64,000 nucleotides of DNA, taken from assembly GCA_022565595.1 (NCBI GenBank), contig JAIUML010000009.1, positions 1-64,000 on the forward strand, written 5' to 3'. The stretch comes from Saccharospirillum sp. (GTDB lineage Bacteria > Pseudomonadota > Gammaproteobacteria > Pseudomonadales > Natronospirillaceae). A program made the translations under genes and the position numbers. The notes under the pieces are model-generated. The model saw only the letters and a program-made list of their open reading frames with translations. It was not told where the DNA came from and made no database searches. Numbering within the stretch: the first letter of the stretch is position 1; every line of letters begins with the position of its first letter. This document shows, one piece after another, positions 36,383 to 44,310 of this stretch.

Positions 36383-37285
36383 ATGACAAAAATTCTCACA
36401 CCTTCCGGTCGAGCGCCGGGAAATACCACCGATTCATCTGAGCCCGTTCGCGCGGGTTCGCAGCAAGAAGGTATAAACGCCATGACTGAAGCCATGACCG
36501 AGTTGGACGAGCAACTCAATATCGACAACGAAACCATCAAACTGACGGTTGATGACCTGCGCCTCTATTACGGCAATGACCAGGCCTTGAAAGGCATAGA
36601 TATGAAGATCCCCGAAAAGCGCGTTACGGCTTTTATTGGCCCTTCTGGTTGTGGCAAGTCGACTCTTTTGCGTTGCTTTAACCGGATGAACGACCTGGTT
36701 GATATCTGCCGTATTGAAGGCACCATACGGATGGATGGAGATGACATTTATGCGCCCAAGGTGGATGTAGCCGAACTGCGTCGCCAGGTGGGTATGGTGT
36801 TCCAGAAGCCGAACCCCTTTCCGAAAACGATCTATGAAAATGTCGCCTATGGTTTGCGGCTGCAGGGTGTGAACGACAAGCGTACTCTGGATCAGGTAGT
36901 AGAAGATTCTCTGCGCGGTGCCGCCCTCTGGGATGAAGTCAAGGACCGCTTGCACGACAACGCCTTCGGCCTCTCCGGTGGTCAGCAACAGCGCCTGGTC
37001 ATTGCCCGTGCCATTGCCATTGAGCCCGAAGTCCTGTTGCTCGATGAACCGGCCTCGGCACTGGACCCGATATCAACTCTGAAGATCGAAGAGTTGATCA
37101 ACAGTCTTAAAGAGAAGTACACCATCGTTATTGTGACCCACAACATGCAGCAGGCAGCTCGAGTATCCGACTATACTGCGTTCATGTACATTGGCGAGCT
37201 GATCGAGTTTGGCCCTACCAACGAGATGTTCACCAACCCGAAAGAAAAGCAAACCAACGATTACATTACCGGCCGCTTCGGTTAA
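36383..37285 (+). CDS. pstB: Phosphate ABC transporter ATPase PstB, second copy
   Basis: This is the ATPase of the second Pst importer. Walker [11 protein letters not shown]-loop QKPNPFPKT, signature [16 protein letters not shown], Walker [12 protein letters not shown] and HNMQQAARV are intact. Two starts are credible: ATG 36383 (GAGG eight bases upstream, 300 aa) and ATG 36482 (GAAGG ten bases upstream, 267 aa); the ~33 extra residues are polar and unconserved. It lies 12 bases after pstA2 and 10 before phoU2. Confidence 0.94.
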   Translation: MTKILTPSGRAPGNTTDSSEPVRAGSQQEGINAMTEAMTELDEQLNIDNETIKLTVDDLRLYYGNDQALKGIDMKIPEKRVTAFIGPSGCGKSTLLRCFNRMNDLVDICRIEGTIRMDGDDIYAPKVDVAELRRQVGMVFQKPNPFPKTIYENVAYGLRLQGVNDKRTLDQVVEDSLRGAALWDEVKDRLHDNAFGLSGGQQQRLVIARAIAIEPEVLLLDEPASALDPISTLKIEELINSLKEKYTIVIVTHNMQQAARVSDYTAFMYIGELIEFGPTNEMFTNPKEKQTNDYITGRFG

Positions 37286-37295
37286 GGACACTGCC

Positions 37296-38033
37296 ATGGA
37301 CATGACCAATCTCGACAAGCATATTTCGTCCCAATTCAACGAGGAACTGGAGCGCTTGCGCACGATGTTCCTCACCATGGGTGGCATCGTTGAGGAGCAG
37401 TTGAGCAATGCGATCAAGGCCGCGGTGGACTCCGACTCCAAGCTGGCGCATGAGGTGATGGCTGCGGGTGTTAAGGTGAACACCCTGGAAAAGCGCATTG
37501 ATGCCGAGTGTAACCGTATCATCGTGCGTCGTCAGCCAACGGCCGGTGACCTGCGCCTGATGCACGTAATTTTGAAAGCGGTATCAGATCTGGAACGGGT
37601 TGGTGATGAAGCCGAGCGCATCGCCGCTGTTGCCATGGACACCTTCAGTGGCACTCAGCAAACCAATCTCCTCTCCAGCCTTGAGAGTATGGGGCGACAC
37701 GTTCTGACCGTATTGCATGATACGCTCGATGCCTTCTCTCGTATGGACAGTGAAACAGCGGCGACCATCCATCTCGAAGACAAAAAAATCGATCGTGAGT
37801 ACGAGTCAGTGATGCGCTTGTTGATGACCTACATGATGGAGGACCCGCGTTCCATTCCCAAGGTACTCAATGTTGTCTGGGCTGCGCGCTCACTCGAACG
37901 CATTGGTGACCGGTGCCAGAACATCACCGAATTTGTCATCTTTCTGGTTAAAGGCATCGATGTGCGCCATACCGACTTTAAACAGGTGCATGAAGAAGCC
38001 AGGGGCAATAAACAAAAGGGTCTGGAGGGTTGA
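37296..38033 (+). CDS. phoU: Phosphate signalling protein PhoU, second copy
   Basis: This is a second full-length PhoU (245 aa): LDKHISSQFNEELERLRTMFLTMGG, EKRIDAECNRII, DLERVGDEAERIA and RIGDRCQNI. ATG 37296 has AAGGA upstream and removes a spurious 29-codon extension into pstB2. Having one PhoU per Pst system suggests each transporter signals separately or that one is conditionally expressed. No phoB/phoR is in the window. A decayed gene fragment follows it. Confidence 0.95.
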   Translation: MDMTNLDKHISSQFNEELERLRTMFLTMGGIVEEQLSNAIKAAVDSDSKLAHEVMAAGVKVNTLEKRIDAECNRIIVRRQPTAGDLRLMHVILKAVSDLERVGDEAERIAAVAMDTFSGTQQTNLLSSLESMGRHVLTVLHDTLDAFSRMDSETAATIHLEDKKIDREYESVMRLLMTYMMEDPRSIPKVLNVVWAARSLERIGDRCQNITEFVIFLVKGIDVRHTDFKQVHEEARGNKQKGLEG

Positions 38034-38042
38034 TCCAGTAAG

Positions 38043-38110
38043 CCGGCTTCACAACATTGCCATTGGCAAAGGAGCGTCGCGTTGTCTCTGACGACCAACT
38101 ACACCTGGTA
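38043..38110 (-). pseudogene. Relic of a periplasmic binding-protein gene 3' end
   Basis: Read leftward, these bases encode DNATLLCQWQCCE, close to DNASLFCQWQYCE at the C-terminus of the intact binding protein at 49840-50814. The match extends at nucleotide level over about 50 bases, with differences mostly at third positions, but a TAG stands where the intact gene has CAG and nothing recognisable continues upstream. I read it as the remnant of a deleted paralogue lying downstream of the epimerase gene. Confidence 0.5.
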
Positions 38111-38160
38111 GTGTGCTGTTGCGAGGCTCCTCATGCACTGCTGGATCTTTCGTTCAACCC

Positions 38161-39051
38161 TTAGTTGTCCATGGCGTCTCGCCATGAATGTCGAGGGTGA
38201 AAGCCAACCATACGTTTGGCTTTGGTGTTGTCATAGAAAGTTTCGTTTAGCGCCATTTTTCGCTTGAGTGGAACCGCCTGATAAAAGGTATCGATCACTT
38301 CCTGACTGCTGATGCCAACTGAGAGATCGTCGTTTGCAACGTTGAAGACTTCATAACCCAGATCGTCCGTCTTCAGGCAGCAGTCGACCATGTGACCGAG
38401 GTCGCGTGCATCGATGTAAGCAAAAATATTGCGACGTCGCAGCTCCGGGTTTTCCATAAAGGCGGGGAAGTTGGTGGCGTATTCATGTGGCTCTATTACA
38501 TTGTTGATGCGCAAACCGTAAATATCGAAGCCACTACGAGCCTGAAAAGAACGAGCTGTGGCCTCGTTGACCACCTTGGACATGGCGTAACTGTCTTGAG
38601 GAATGGTCGGGTGCTCTTCATCAACCGGAATGTACTCGGGTTTTTTCTCACCATCGGCAAAGCAAATGCCATAAGTGGTTTCCGAGGAGGCAAAGATGAC
38701 TTTGCGAATTCCCAGTCTGGTGGCGGCGTCGAGCACGTTGTATGTGCTCATGGTATTGATGCGAAAGGTTTCGTTATCGGGGCGAAGTAGAATGCAAGGG
38801 ATGGCCGCAAAGTGCACCACAGCATCATAGGTCGGCACCCCGGTACCTGGCTCCAGCTCATCAAAACCGGCGTAGGCATGCAGGGCATTGAACACCTGGC
38901 CTGCGTCAGTCAAATCAACACGCAGCGAGTCGACTCCGGGCATCTCCAGAGGTACCAGATCGGCATTGGTAACGCGATGGCCCTGTTCGATCAGGTAAGC
39001 GATGGCATGACGGCCGGCCTTGCCGCTGCCGCCGGTGAACAATAAACGCAT
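38161..39051 (-). CDS. NAD-dependent epimerase/dehydratase family protein
   Basis: This is an extended short-chain dehydrogenase of 296 aa. The cofactor motif TGGSGKAGRHA starts it (a variant of GxxGxxG), followed by HFAAIP, the Ser of FASSETTYG and the catalytic YAMSK. The family includes sugar-nucleotide epimerases and uronate dehydrogenases; the substrate cannot be told from sequence. It is alone on this strand, followed by a relic of a sugar-binding protein, which suggests it once stood in a carbohydrate cluster. ATG 39051 is the only good start. Confidence 0.88.
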   Translation of the reverse strand: MRLLFTGGSGKAGRHAIAYLIEQGHRVTNADLVPLEMPGVDSLRVDLTDAGQVFNALHAYAGFDELEPGTGVPTYDAVVHFAAIPCILLRPDNETFRINTMSTYNVLDAATRLGIRKVIFASSETTYGICFADGEKKPEYIPVDEEHPTIPQDSYAMSKVVNEATARSFQARSGFDIYGLRINNVIEPHEYATNFPAFMENPELRRRNIFAYIDARDLGHMVDCCLKTDDLGYEVFNVANDDLSVGISSQEVIDTFYQAVPLKRKMALNETFYDNTKAKRMVGFHPRHSWRDAMDN

Positions 39052-39203
39052 GGGACGGTACCTGAATAAAAAATGAGTCTTGAAGGATAGTCGGGACAGT
39101 GGTCAATAGCCAATTGCTCGAAGCGTTATAACAATCGCATCAACTCTTTTGGTATGGCACACATTTCCTGCTGTAATGCTGGCGCTAACAGTGAAGCTGG
39201 GTG

Positions 39204-39935
39204 TTAACGGTGCACAGTGCTGTAGAGTCGGCATTTTTTAGAACCAACCGTTTCCGTTTCCAGCCCAGCAGGGTCTTGCTCCATCATGGCTTTCAGTAGT
39301 GACTTGTCGAGCACTTTTATCTGTCCGCGCCGGGACTCAATAGCGCCTTTGAGTCGCAGTGAGCTGATTGCTTCCGTAACGCCTTCCCTCCTCACACCGA
39401 GCAAATGGGATATGGATTCATGTGTAATGGCCAGAGTGTCTGTGTTCAGTCGGTCCAGTGACAACAGAATCCACCGGCACAGTAGCTGGTCAATATGAAA
39501 GTGTCGGTTGTACAGTGCGTTCAGTGAGATCTGTTCTATCAGGGTGACGGTGTAGCCAAGAAGTACTCTCTGAAAATCCGGATGGCTGTGAAAGCTGGTG
39601 ATCAGGTCAGTGGCTAATAGCTGATAAGCGATTCCACTTTGTTGCGTCAACGCATTCAGCGGTGTGCCTATATCGCCCAGTATAAAATTGATGCCAACCA
39701 TGCCTTCGCGCCCAATCATGGCTGTTGCCATCATGGCTCCATCTGCTTCCCGGTTCACAGTAGATATGATGCAGCTAGTAGGAAAATAGGCATAGCGATT
39801 CTCACTGCCGGGGGAGCCAGGTATGGAACCAGCGTCAAGAGTGACCTCTTTAAACAAAGGAAGCAGCGTCTGTTGGGTTTCTGGCTTAAGGCTGGCCAGT
39901 AGTTGATTGTTGAGTGGCGTTCCGAGATTTGTCAT
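39204..39935 (-). CDS. Crp/Fnr-family transcription regulator
   Basis: This 243-aa protein has an N-terminal cyclic-nucleotide-binding-like barrel (FKEVTLDAGSIPGSPG; MIGREGMVGI) and a C-terminal winged helix with recognition helix LGVRREGVTEAISSLRLKG. It lacks the N-terminal cysteine cluster of FNR, so it should not sense oxygen with an Fe-S centre, and it lacks CRP's cAMP residues; the ligand is unknown. A perfect FNR box sits 175 bases upstream with a matching -10, so it may be a second-tier regulator under Anr/FNR. Confidence 0.88.
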   Translation of the reverse strand: MTNLGTPLNNQLLASLKPETQQTLLPLFKEVTLDAGSIPGSPGSENRYAYFPTSCIISTVNREADGAMMATAMIGREGMVGINFILGDIGTPLNALTQQSGIAYQLLATDLITSFHSHPDFQRVLLGYTVTLIEQISLNALYNRHFHIDQLLCRWILLSLDRLNTDTLAITHESISHLLGVRREGVTEAISSLRLKGAIESRRGQIKVLDKSLLKAMMEQDPAGLETETVGSKKCRLYSTVHR

Positions 39936-40555
39936 GATTTTTCCATAGCCACTTGTTTAATGTGGCAATTCCACCTGTCTCCGTGACCTGTGGAGGGCTA
40001 ATGAAAATATCGAGGACATGGTCAGACAGCCGACTTGGCTGACGCCTGGCTACTACCGACATTCGAAGAGATCTGTGAACATATTTTAGCCAAAAGCTTG
40101 AGCAAATCTTTGATCTGCATCAATTTGCCCGGGTTTTAATCGAGGAGTCCTTGTGGCAAGTGGATACTACGCTTCCGCCACTTGACCACTGAACACCGTT
40201 CCCGGCGGCCTTTACGCTGGATCTACTTTGCCATTTTGGGTAAATTCCCTTTATCCGGGTACCCGGGAGGAGATCGACTCTGGGTTAGTAAAGACCAACT
40301 CGTCCGGAATGGCAAATTGGGTTTCTGGCGGTACTGAGTTGGCCTTTGGCAGATTCTACAGCGCATAGACTGCCAACCTTTGCTCCAGATAAGAAAATGC
40401 GTGCTACAGTATAGCTGGAGTGGCTGTTATAGGGGCAGGGCGGCTCCGATAGTTGACACGGTTTGAAGCCAATCCCGTGGTCTACGGTTCCTCGTTCGGA
40501 ACAGTAAGGAGGACCTGTCTTCTGATCTTTTGTGTTCTGAATGTGAGCCAAAGAT
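39936..40555. other. 620-base gene-free region rich in inverted repeats
   Basis: No credible gene is seen; an 88-codon leftward frame at 40285-40551 has no coding character. It holds an FNR box at 40110-40123, an 11-base inverted pair with one bulged base (40153-40163 with 40178-40189), the palindrome CCGGGTACCCGG near 40256, and a hairpin TTGGCAG/CTGCCAA at 40346-40376. It may contain long leaders or an unannotated RNA. Confidence 0.5.
40083..40123 (-). promoter_or_regulatory. FNR/Anr box and -10 of the Crp/Fnr gene
   Basis: TTGATCTGCATCAA (40110-40123) is a perfect TTGAT-N4-ATCAA site. Reading leftward, TAAAAT (40088-40083) follows after 21 bases, matching a class II FNR promoter. The 5' leader to the ATG at 39935 would be about 140 bases. 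Confidence 0.65.
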
Positions 40556-41890
40556 ATGCAGACAAATGAACGACTTGCTGATTTTATTCGAACAGAGATA
40601 GAGCCGATTCTGCAGGACTGGGAAGCCTTCGCCAGAACAATCTTTCATGCCAATCGTATGAGCAATACCGGGCTGCGCGACCACGCCAGAGAAATGCTTC
40701 TGGATATTGCTGACGATCTGGAGTCTCGCCAGACCCTTTTGCAGCAAGCTGATAAATCGAAAGGTCATGGGCCAGAGGTCGAGGTAGAGTCCTGGGCGGA
40801 AGTGCACGGTGGCGATCGACAAAGCAGCGGTTTCAGCGTCATGGAGACGCTGTCCGAGTTTCGGGCCCTGCGCGCCAGCGTGGTTTCACATTGGACCAGG
40901 TCCTGCCTTGTCGTTACTGGCGAGCAGCTCGAAGATTTGACACGATTCCATGAGGCCATAGATCAGGCCGTTGCCGAATCATTGGAGCACTATACTGACG
41001 AGAAGGATAAAGAGACTCGACTCTTTGAGGCCGTCCTGATTGCATCGCCAGACCCGATTTATGTGCTGGATCTTGATGGTCGCTTCATGTATGCAAACAA
41101 GGCCACTCTTGAGCTCTTTTCCCTCGAACTCAATGCCATCACTGGCAAAACGACTCACGATCTCGAATTTCCATTTGCCTCGGACTTTCAGCGAGATCTT
41201 GAAAAGGTGGTTTTGGAGCAGTCGACCTACAGGGGAAAGTTCAATCACACCTTTGCCTCTGGCCAGGGAGAGCAGTTCGAGTACTTGCTGGCACCGGTGT
41301 TGGACGAGCACAGCAGCACTGAAGCCACTGTCTGCATTCTGCGAGACATTACAGCGCGAGCACTTGCCGAAGAGAGAATTTGGCATACCGCTCATCATGA
41401 TCTGCTAACCGGCCTGCCGAATCGACGCTTGTTTCTGGACCGTCTGGACCAGGAAGTCAAGCATGCCAAACGCAGCAACTTGCCCCTTTCGGTACTGTTC
41501 ATGGATCTTGATGGCTTCAAGGAAGTCAATGATTCACTCGGGCACGAGGTGGGCGATCGATTGTTGGCCGAGGTTGCATGTCGACTGATTGAGTGTGTGC
41601 GGGAAGACGACACCGTTGCGCGCCTGGGTGGGGACGAGTTTACCGTGATTCTCACTGGAGCCAAGCAACGCGAGGATGTTCAATACGTTGCACAGACTAT
41701 CATCGATGAACTCGCTGTTCCCTTTCTAATAGACCAGCAGCCTGTACAGATCTCCGTAAGTGTTGGTATATCGTTCTATCCCAGAGATGCACTCACGCCA
41801 GTCGCCTTACTGGAATGCGCTGACAGGGCGATGTATATCGCCAAAAAGTCCGGTTCTAATAGAATGTCATTCTACGAAAGGGCTGACTGA
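40556..41890 (+). CDS. PAS-GGDEF diguanylate cyclase with RsbRD-like N-terminus
   Basis: This 444-aa protein should make cyclic di-GMP in the cytoplasm. Residues 1-145 form a helical RsbRD/RsbT-antagonist-like sensor domain (EIEPILQDWEAFARTI, FRALRASVVSHW). A PAS domain follows (about 155-270, with SPDPIYVLDLDG), then the cyclase domain with GGDEF at 358-362 and an intact inhibitory site Arg349-x-x-Asp352. No membrane segment is present. ATG 40556 begins the frame; the ribosome site (GAGCCAAAG) is weak. It is followed by GNAT and HDAC-like genes in the same direction. Confidence 0.9.
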   Translation: MQTNERLADFIRTEIEPILQDWEAFARTIFHANRMSNTGLRDHAREMLLDIADDLESRQTLLQQADKSKGHGPEVEVESWAEVHGGDRQSSGFSVMETLSEFRALRASVVSHWTRSCLVVTGEQLEDLTRFHEAIDQAVAESLEHYTDEKDKETRLFEAVLIASPDPIYVLDLDGRFMYANKATLELFSLELNAITGKTTHDLEFPFASDFQRDLEKVVLEQSTYRGKFNHTFASGQGEQFEYLLAPVLDEHSSTEATVCILRDITARALAEERIWHTAHHDLLTGLPNRRLFLDRLDQEVKHAKRSNLPLSVLFMDLDGFKEVNDSLGHEVGDRLLAEVACRLIECVREDDTVARLGGDEFTVILTGAKQREDVQYVAQTIIDELAVPFLIDQQPVQISVSVGISFYPRDALTPVALLECADRAMYIAKKSGSNRMSFYERAD

Positions 41891-41969
41891 TTTGAGAGGT
41901 ATTTGCTACGGGTCGCGAATTTGCGCCAGAGCCTATTGTCAGTGCCCACTCTCATGGAAAGGTGTCTTC

Positions 41970-42506
41970 ATGCCCAGCAAAGCGAAATGCCAATTTATTG
42001 TACGCAAGGCAGAATTGTCTGATCTTCCTGTGCTTGTCAACTTCCAGACCAGGTTGGCGCTTCACGTCGCGGGCGACCCCATTAACAGGCTCAAAGAGGA
42101 AGAGCGAGAACGGTTGATGATTGTGCTGCGATCTTTGCTCTCAAGCAAGGATAAGCGGATCGTCGTGGCTCAGGCACCCAATGGTGATCTGCTGGGAATG
42201 GGCTATGTCCATATCTTCAAGGATCAGGGCATCTGGGAGCAGGCGGGGGAGGTTAAACTCAAGTCTGCTATCATTGATGATGTCTGGGTGGAGCCGGACT
42301 TTCGCAGACTCGGGGTCTTCACTGCCATGCTTCGTGAACTGGTCACCTTTGCTGAAAAACACAAAGCGTATGAACTGATTCTCGAATACGCCACGGCCAA
42401 CAAAGAGGCAGCAGCAACCTGGACCAGCCTGGGTTTTGTACCGACAGGAGTTCGCGCTTCGGCTTTCACTGAAGTTGTTCAAGAAAAGCTTGGCAAAAGG
42501 CGCTAA
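41970..42506 (+). CDS. GNAT-family N-acetyltransferase
   Basis: This is a 178-aa acetyltransferase of the GNAT fold. The acetyl-CoA-binding strand and loop are at IDDVWVEPDFRRLGVFTAML (V-x-x-x-x-R-x-x-G type), followed by LILEYATANKEAAATWTSLGF. The substrate is unknown. I chose ATG 41970, with GGAAAGG upstream; the frame upstream of it is not coding. It sits directly before a histone-deacetylase-like gene, so an acetylation/deacetylation pair is possible but unproven. Confidence 0.88.
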   Translation: MPSKAKCQFIVRKAELSDLPVLVNFQTRLALHVAGDPINRLKEEERERLMIVLRSLLSSKDKRIVVAQAPNGDLLGMGYVHIFKDQGIWEQAGEVKLKSAIIDDVWVEPDFRRLGVFTAMLRELVTFAEKHKAYELILEYATANKEAAATWTSLGFVPTGVRASAFTEVVQEKLGKRR

Positions 42507-42555
42507 CCTGGTAACCGATGAACAGGCAGTACTGAACCGCCAAAAGGAGAGTGAC

Positions 42556-43656
42556 GTGATAGGCGATCGCAAGGTGAATGTCTTTTTTGATGAAGTGATG
42601 CTGGGGCACGATCCTCAAGTAGACTTACCCTTTATGCCCAGTCGAGTCGAAAAGCGAGTCAGGGCTGTATTGAAAGACCTGGATTTCAAATGGAGCTACC
42701 CCGAGCACCCCGGTCGATTGAGTGCTATTAAAAAGTATCTGGACGAAAACCCTGTACCAGGAACGTCCTTCATGTCCGGCTCGAGCGCGACATACGAGCA
42801 ACTGAGTCGTGTTCATACGGCATCCTACCTGGATCATATCTTCTCCTTTGAAGGCAAACGCGCCTGGCTCGACAGCGATACCACTGCTGTGTCACCAGAC
42901 AGCATCAAGGCCGCCACTGCCGCCGCAGGCAACGCCATCGCCGCAGTAGAGAGTGTATTTCGAGAAAAAGGACAGAGTGCTTTTGCGCTGGTAAGGCCGC
43001 CCGGGCATCACGCTGAGCCGGTTCGGGCCAGAGGCTTTTGTTTATTGAATAATATCGCCGTAGCAGCGGCCCATGCACAAGCGAAGTTGAACTGTGAGCG
43101 AATTCTTATTGTCGACTGGGATGCTCACCACGGTAATGGAACTCAAGAGATATTCTGGGCGGACCCTGATGTCTTGTTCTTCGATACTCATTGTGCAGCG
43201 CCCTTTTACCCTGGCTCTGGGCATCTGGACGAAGTGGGTGCAGGGCTGGGAGAAGGCTACACGATCAATGTGCCACTTCCTGAAACAGTTGGCGATGTGG
43301 CATTCGAGAAGGCCTTCCGTGACATTTTGATGCCTGCTGCCAATCATTTTAAGCCTGATCTGGTAATGGTGTCTGCGGGGTTTGACCCTCACCACAACGA
43401 CATGGCGATGAACCTGACCTACAACGGCTTCAAGAACATCACGAAAATTGTGCAAGGTATTGCAGATCAGCACTGTGATGGCAGGCTCGTGCTTGTACTG
43501 GAAGGCGGCTACAATCTGACCTCCCTTGCCCGCGGCGTTCACGCAGTACTGGAAGTACTGGCTGGTGGAGATGCGGAAGAGGTAATGGAGTGTGGTGTAA
43601 AGGAAGTGGCGTCAGCGACGGAATTTCATCGTTCAGCCTTTACCGACGAAATGTGA
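42556..43656 (+). CDS. Histone deacetylase-family zinc hydrolase
   Basis: This is an HDAC/acetylpolyamine-amidohydrolase-fold enzyme, 366 aa. Catalytic features are intact: PPGHHAEP with His151/His152, VDWDAHHGNGT with zinc ligands Asp189 and His191, SAGFDPHHND with the third ligand, and LEGGYN. Bacterial members deacetylate polyamines, small amides or proteins. I chose GTG 42556 because AAAGGAGAG lies just upstream; the frame before it is GNAT antiframe sequence. It lies 49 bases after the GNAT gene and is probably co-transcribed. Confidence 0.92.
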   Translation: MIGDRKVNVFFDEVMLGHDPQVDLPFMPSRVEKRVRAVLKDLDFKWSYPEHPGRLSAIKKYLDENPVPGTSFMSGSSATYEQLSRVHTASYLDHIFSFEGKRAWLDSDTTAVSPDSIKAATAAAGNAIAAVESVFREKGQSAFALVRPPGHHAEPVRARGFCLLNNIAVAAAHAQAKLNCERILIVDWDAHHGNGTQEIFWADPDVLFFDTHCAAPFYPGSGHLDEVGAGLGEGYTINVPLPETVGDVAFEKAFRDILMPAANHFKPDLVMVSAGFDPHHNDMAMNLTYNGFKNITKIVQGIADQHCDGRLVLVLEGGYNLTSLARGVHAVLEVLAGGDAEEVMECGVKEVASATEFHRSAFTDEM

Positions 43657-43766
43657 AGAATAATCCAAACCCCACTTACTCAGAATGACGACATACCACA
43701 CACCAAACCCTTGCTGTGTGGTGCCTACATCCAGCTACCGTTCACTCATAGAGACAGGATATTGAC

Positions 43767-43982
43767 ATGGCAACAGGAACAAAGAATATGATTAAAGCAA
43801 TTGGCCTCGTTTTAATAGTCGTAGGTGCCGGTCTGGCATTCTGGGGTTACCAGCTCTCGGATTCTGTTGGTTCACAACTGACAGAAGCCATCACTGGTTC
43901 CGAACCTGAAGAGGTTATGATCCGCTATATCGCGGGTGCTGCCAGTTTTGTTGCTGGTTTATACCTCTTCCTGAAAAAATAA
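43767..43982 (+). CDS. DUF3185 family small membrane protein
   Basis: This 71-aa protein matches DUF3185. It has two membrane helices (AIGLVLIVVGAGLAFWGY and AGAASFVAGLYLFLKK) around a short polar loop (SVGSQLTEAITGSEPEEV). Function is unknown; such proteins often sit beside stress-induced membrane proteins, as here with the GlsB/YeaQ-like remnant 13 bases downstream. Confidence 0.88.
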   Translation: MATGTKNMIKAIGLVLIVVGAGLAFWGYQLSDSVGSQLTEAITGSEPEEVMIRYIAGAASFVAGLYLFLKK

Positions 43983-43995
43983 CACTGGAGCGCTT

Positions 43996-44247
43996 ATGAA
44001 TATTCTCGATTTGATCGTATTTTTAGCCATCGGTGCACTGGTTGGCTAGCTGGCAGGGAAAATCGTAAAAGGAAGAGGTTTTGGTGTAGTCGGTAATATA
44101 GTGGTCGGTATTCTGGGCGCTGTGTTGGGCGGTTTTGTGTTCGGTTTCCTTGGCCTGGCGGCAACCGGGTTGTTGGGCTCGATCGTGATGGCCACCATCG
44201 GTGCCGTCATTTTGCTCTATGTCATTAATCTGGTAAAGAAGGCTTGA
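43996..44247 (+). pseudogene. GlsB/YeaQ/YmgE-like stress membrane protein with in-frame stop
   Basis: An 83-codon frame starts ATG 43996 and ends TGA 44245-44247. It reads MNILDLIVFLAIGALVG, then TAG at codon 18 (44047-44049), then LAGKIVKGRGFGVVGNIVVG and a normal C-terminal half (LGLAATGLLGSIVMATIGA). The family has Trp at this position (GWLAGKI), so a single TGG to TAG change explains it. The rest of the frame is open and intact, so the lesion is recent, a sequencing error, or read through. The start has GGAG eight bases upstream. Confidence 0.85.
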
Positions 44248-44310
44248 GCACTCCTTGCAGGGTTGGAGTGATACCCCTGCTGTGTGAGCCCAGTCTGGAA
44301 ACGATAGAAA

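Noticed and set aside
40285-40551. 88-codon leftward frame in the 620-base gap
   Set aside because: No ribosome site, odd composition and no similarity; not reported as a gene.
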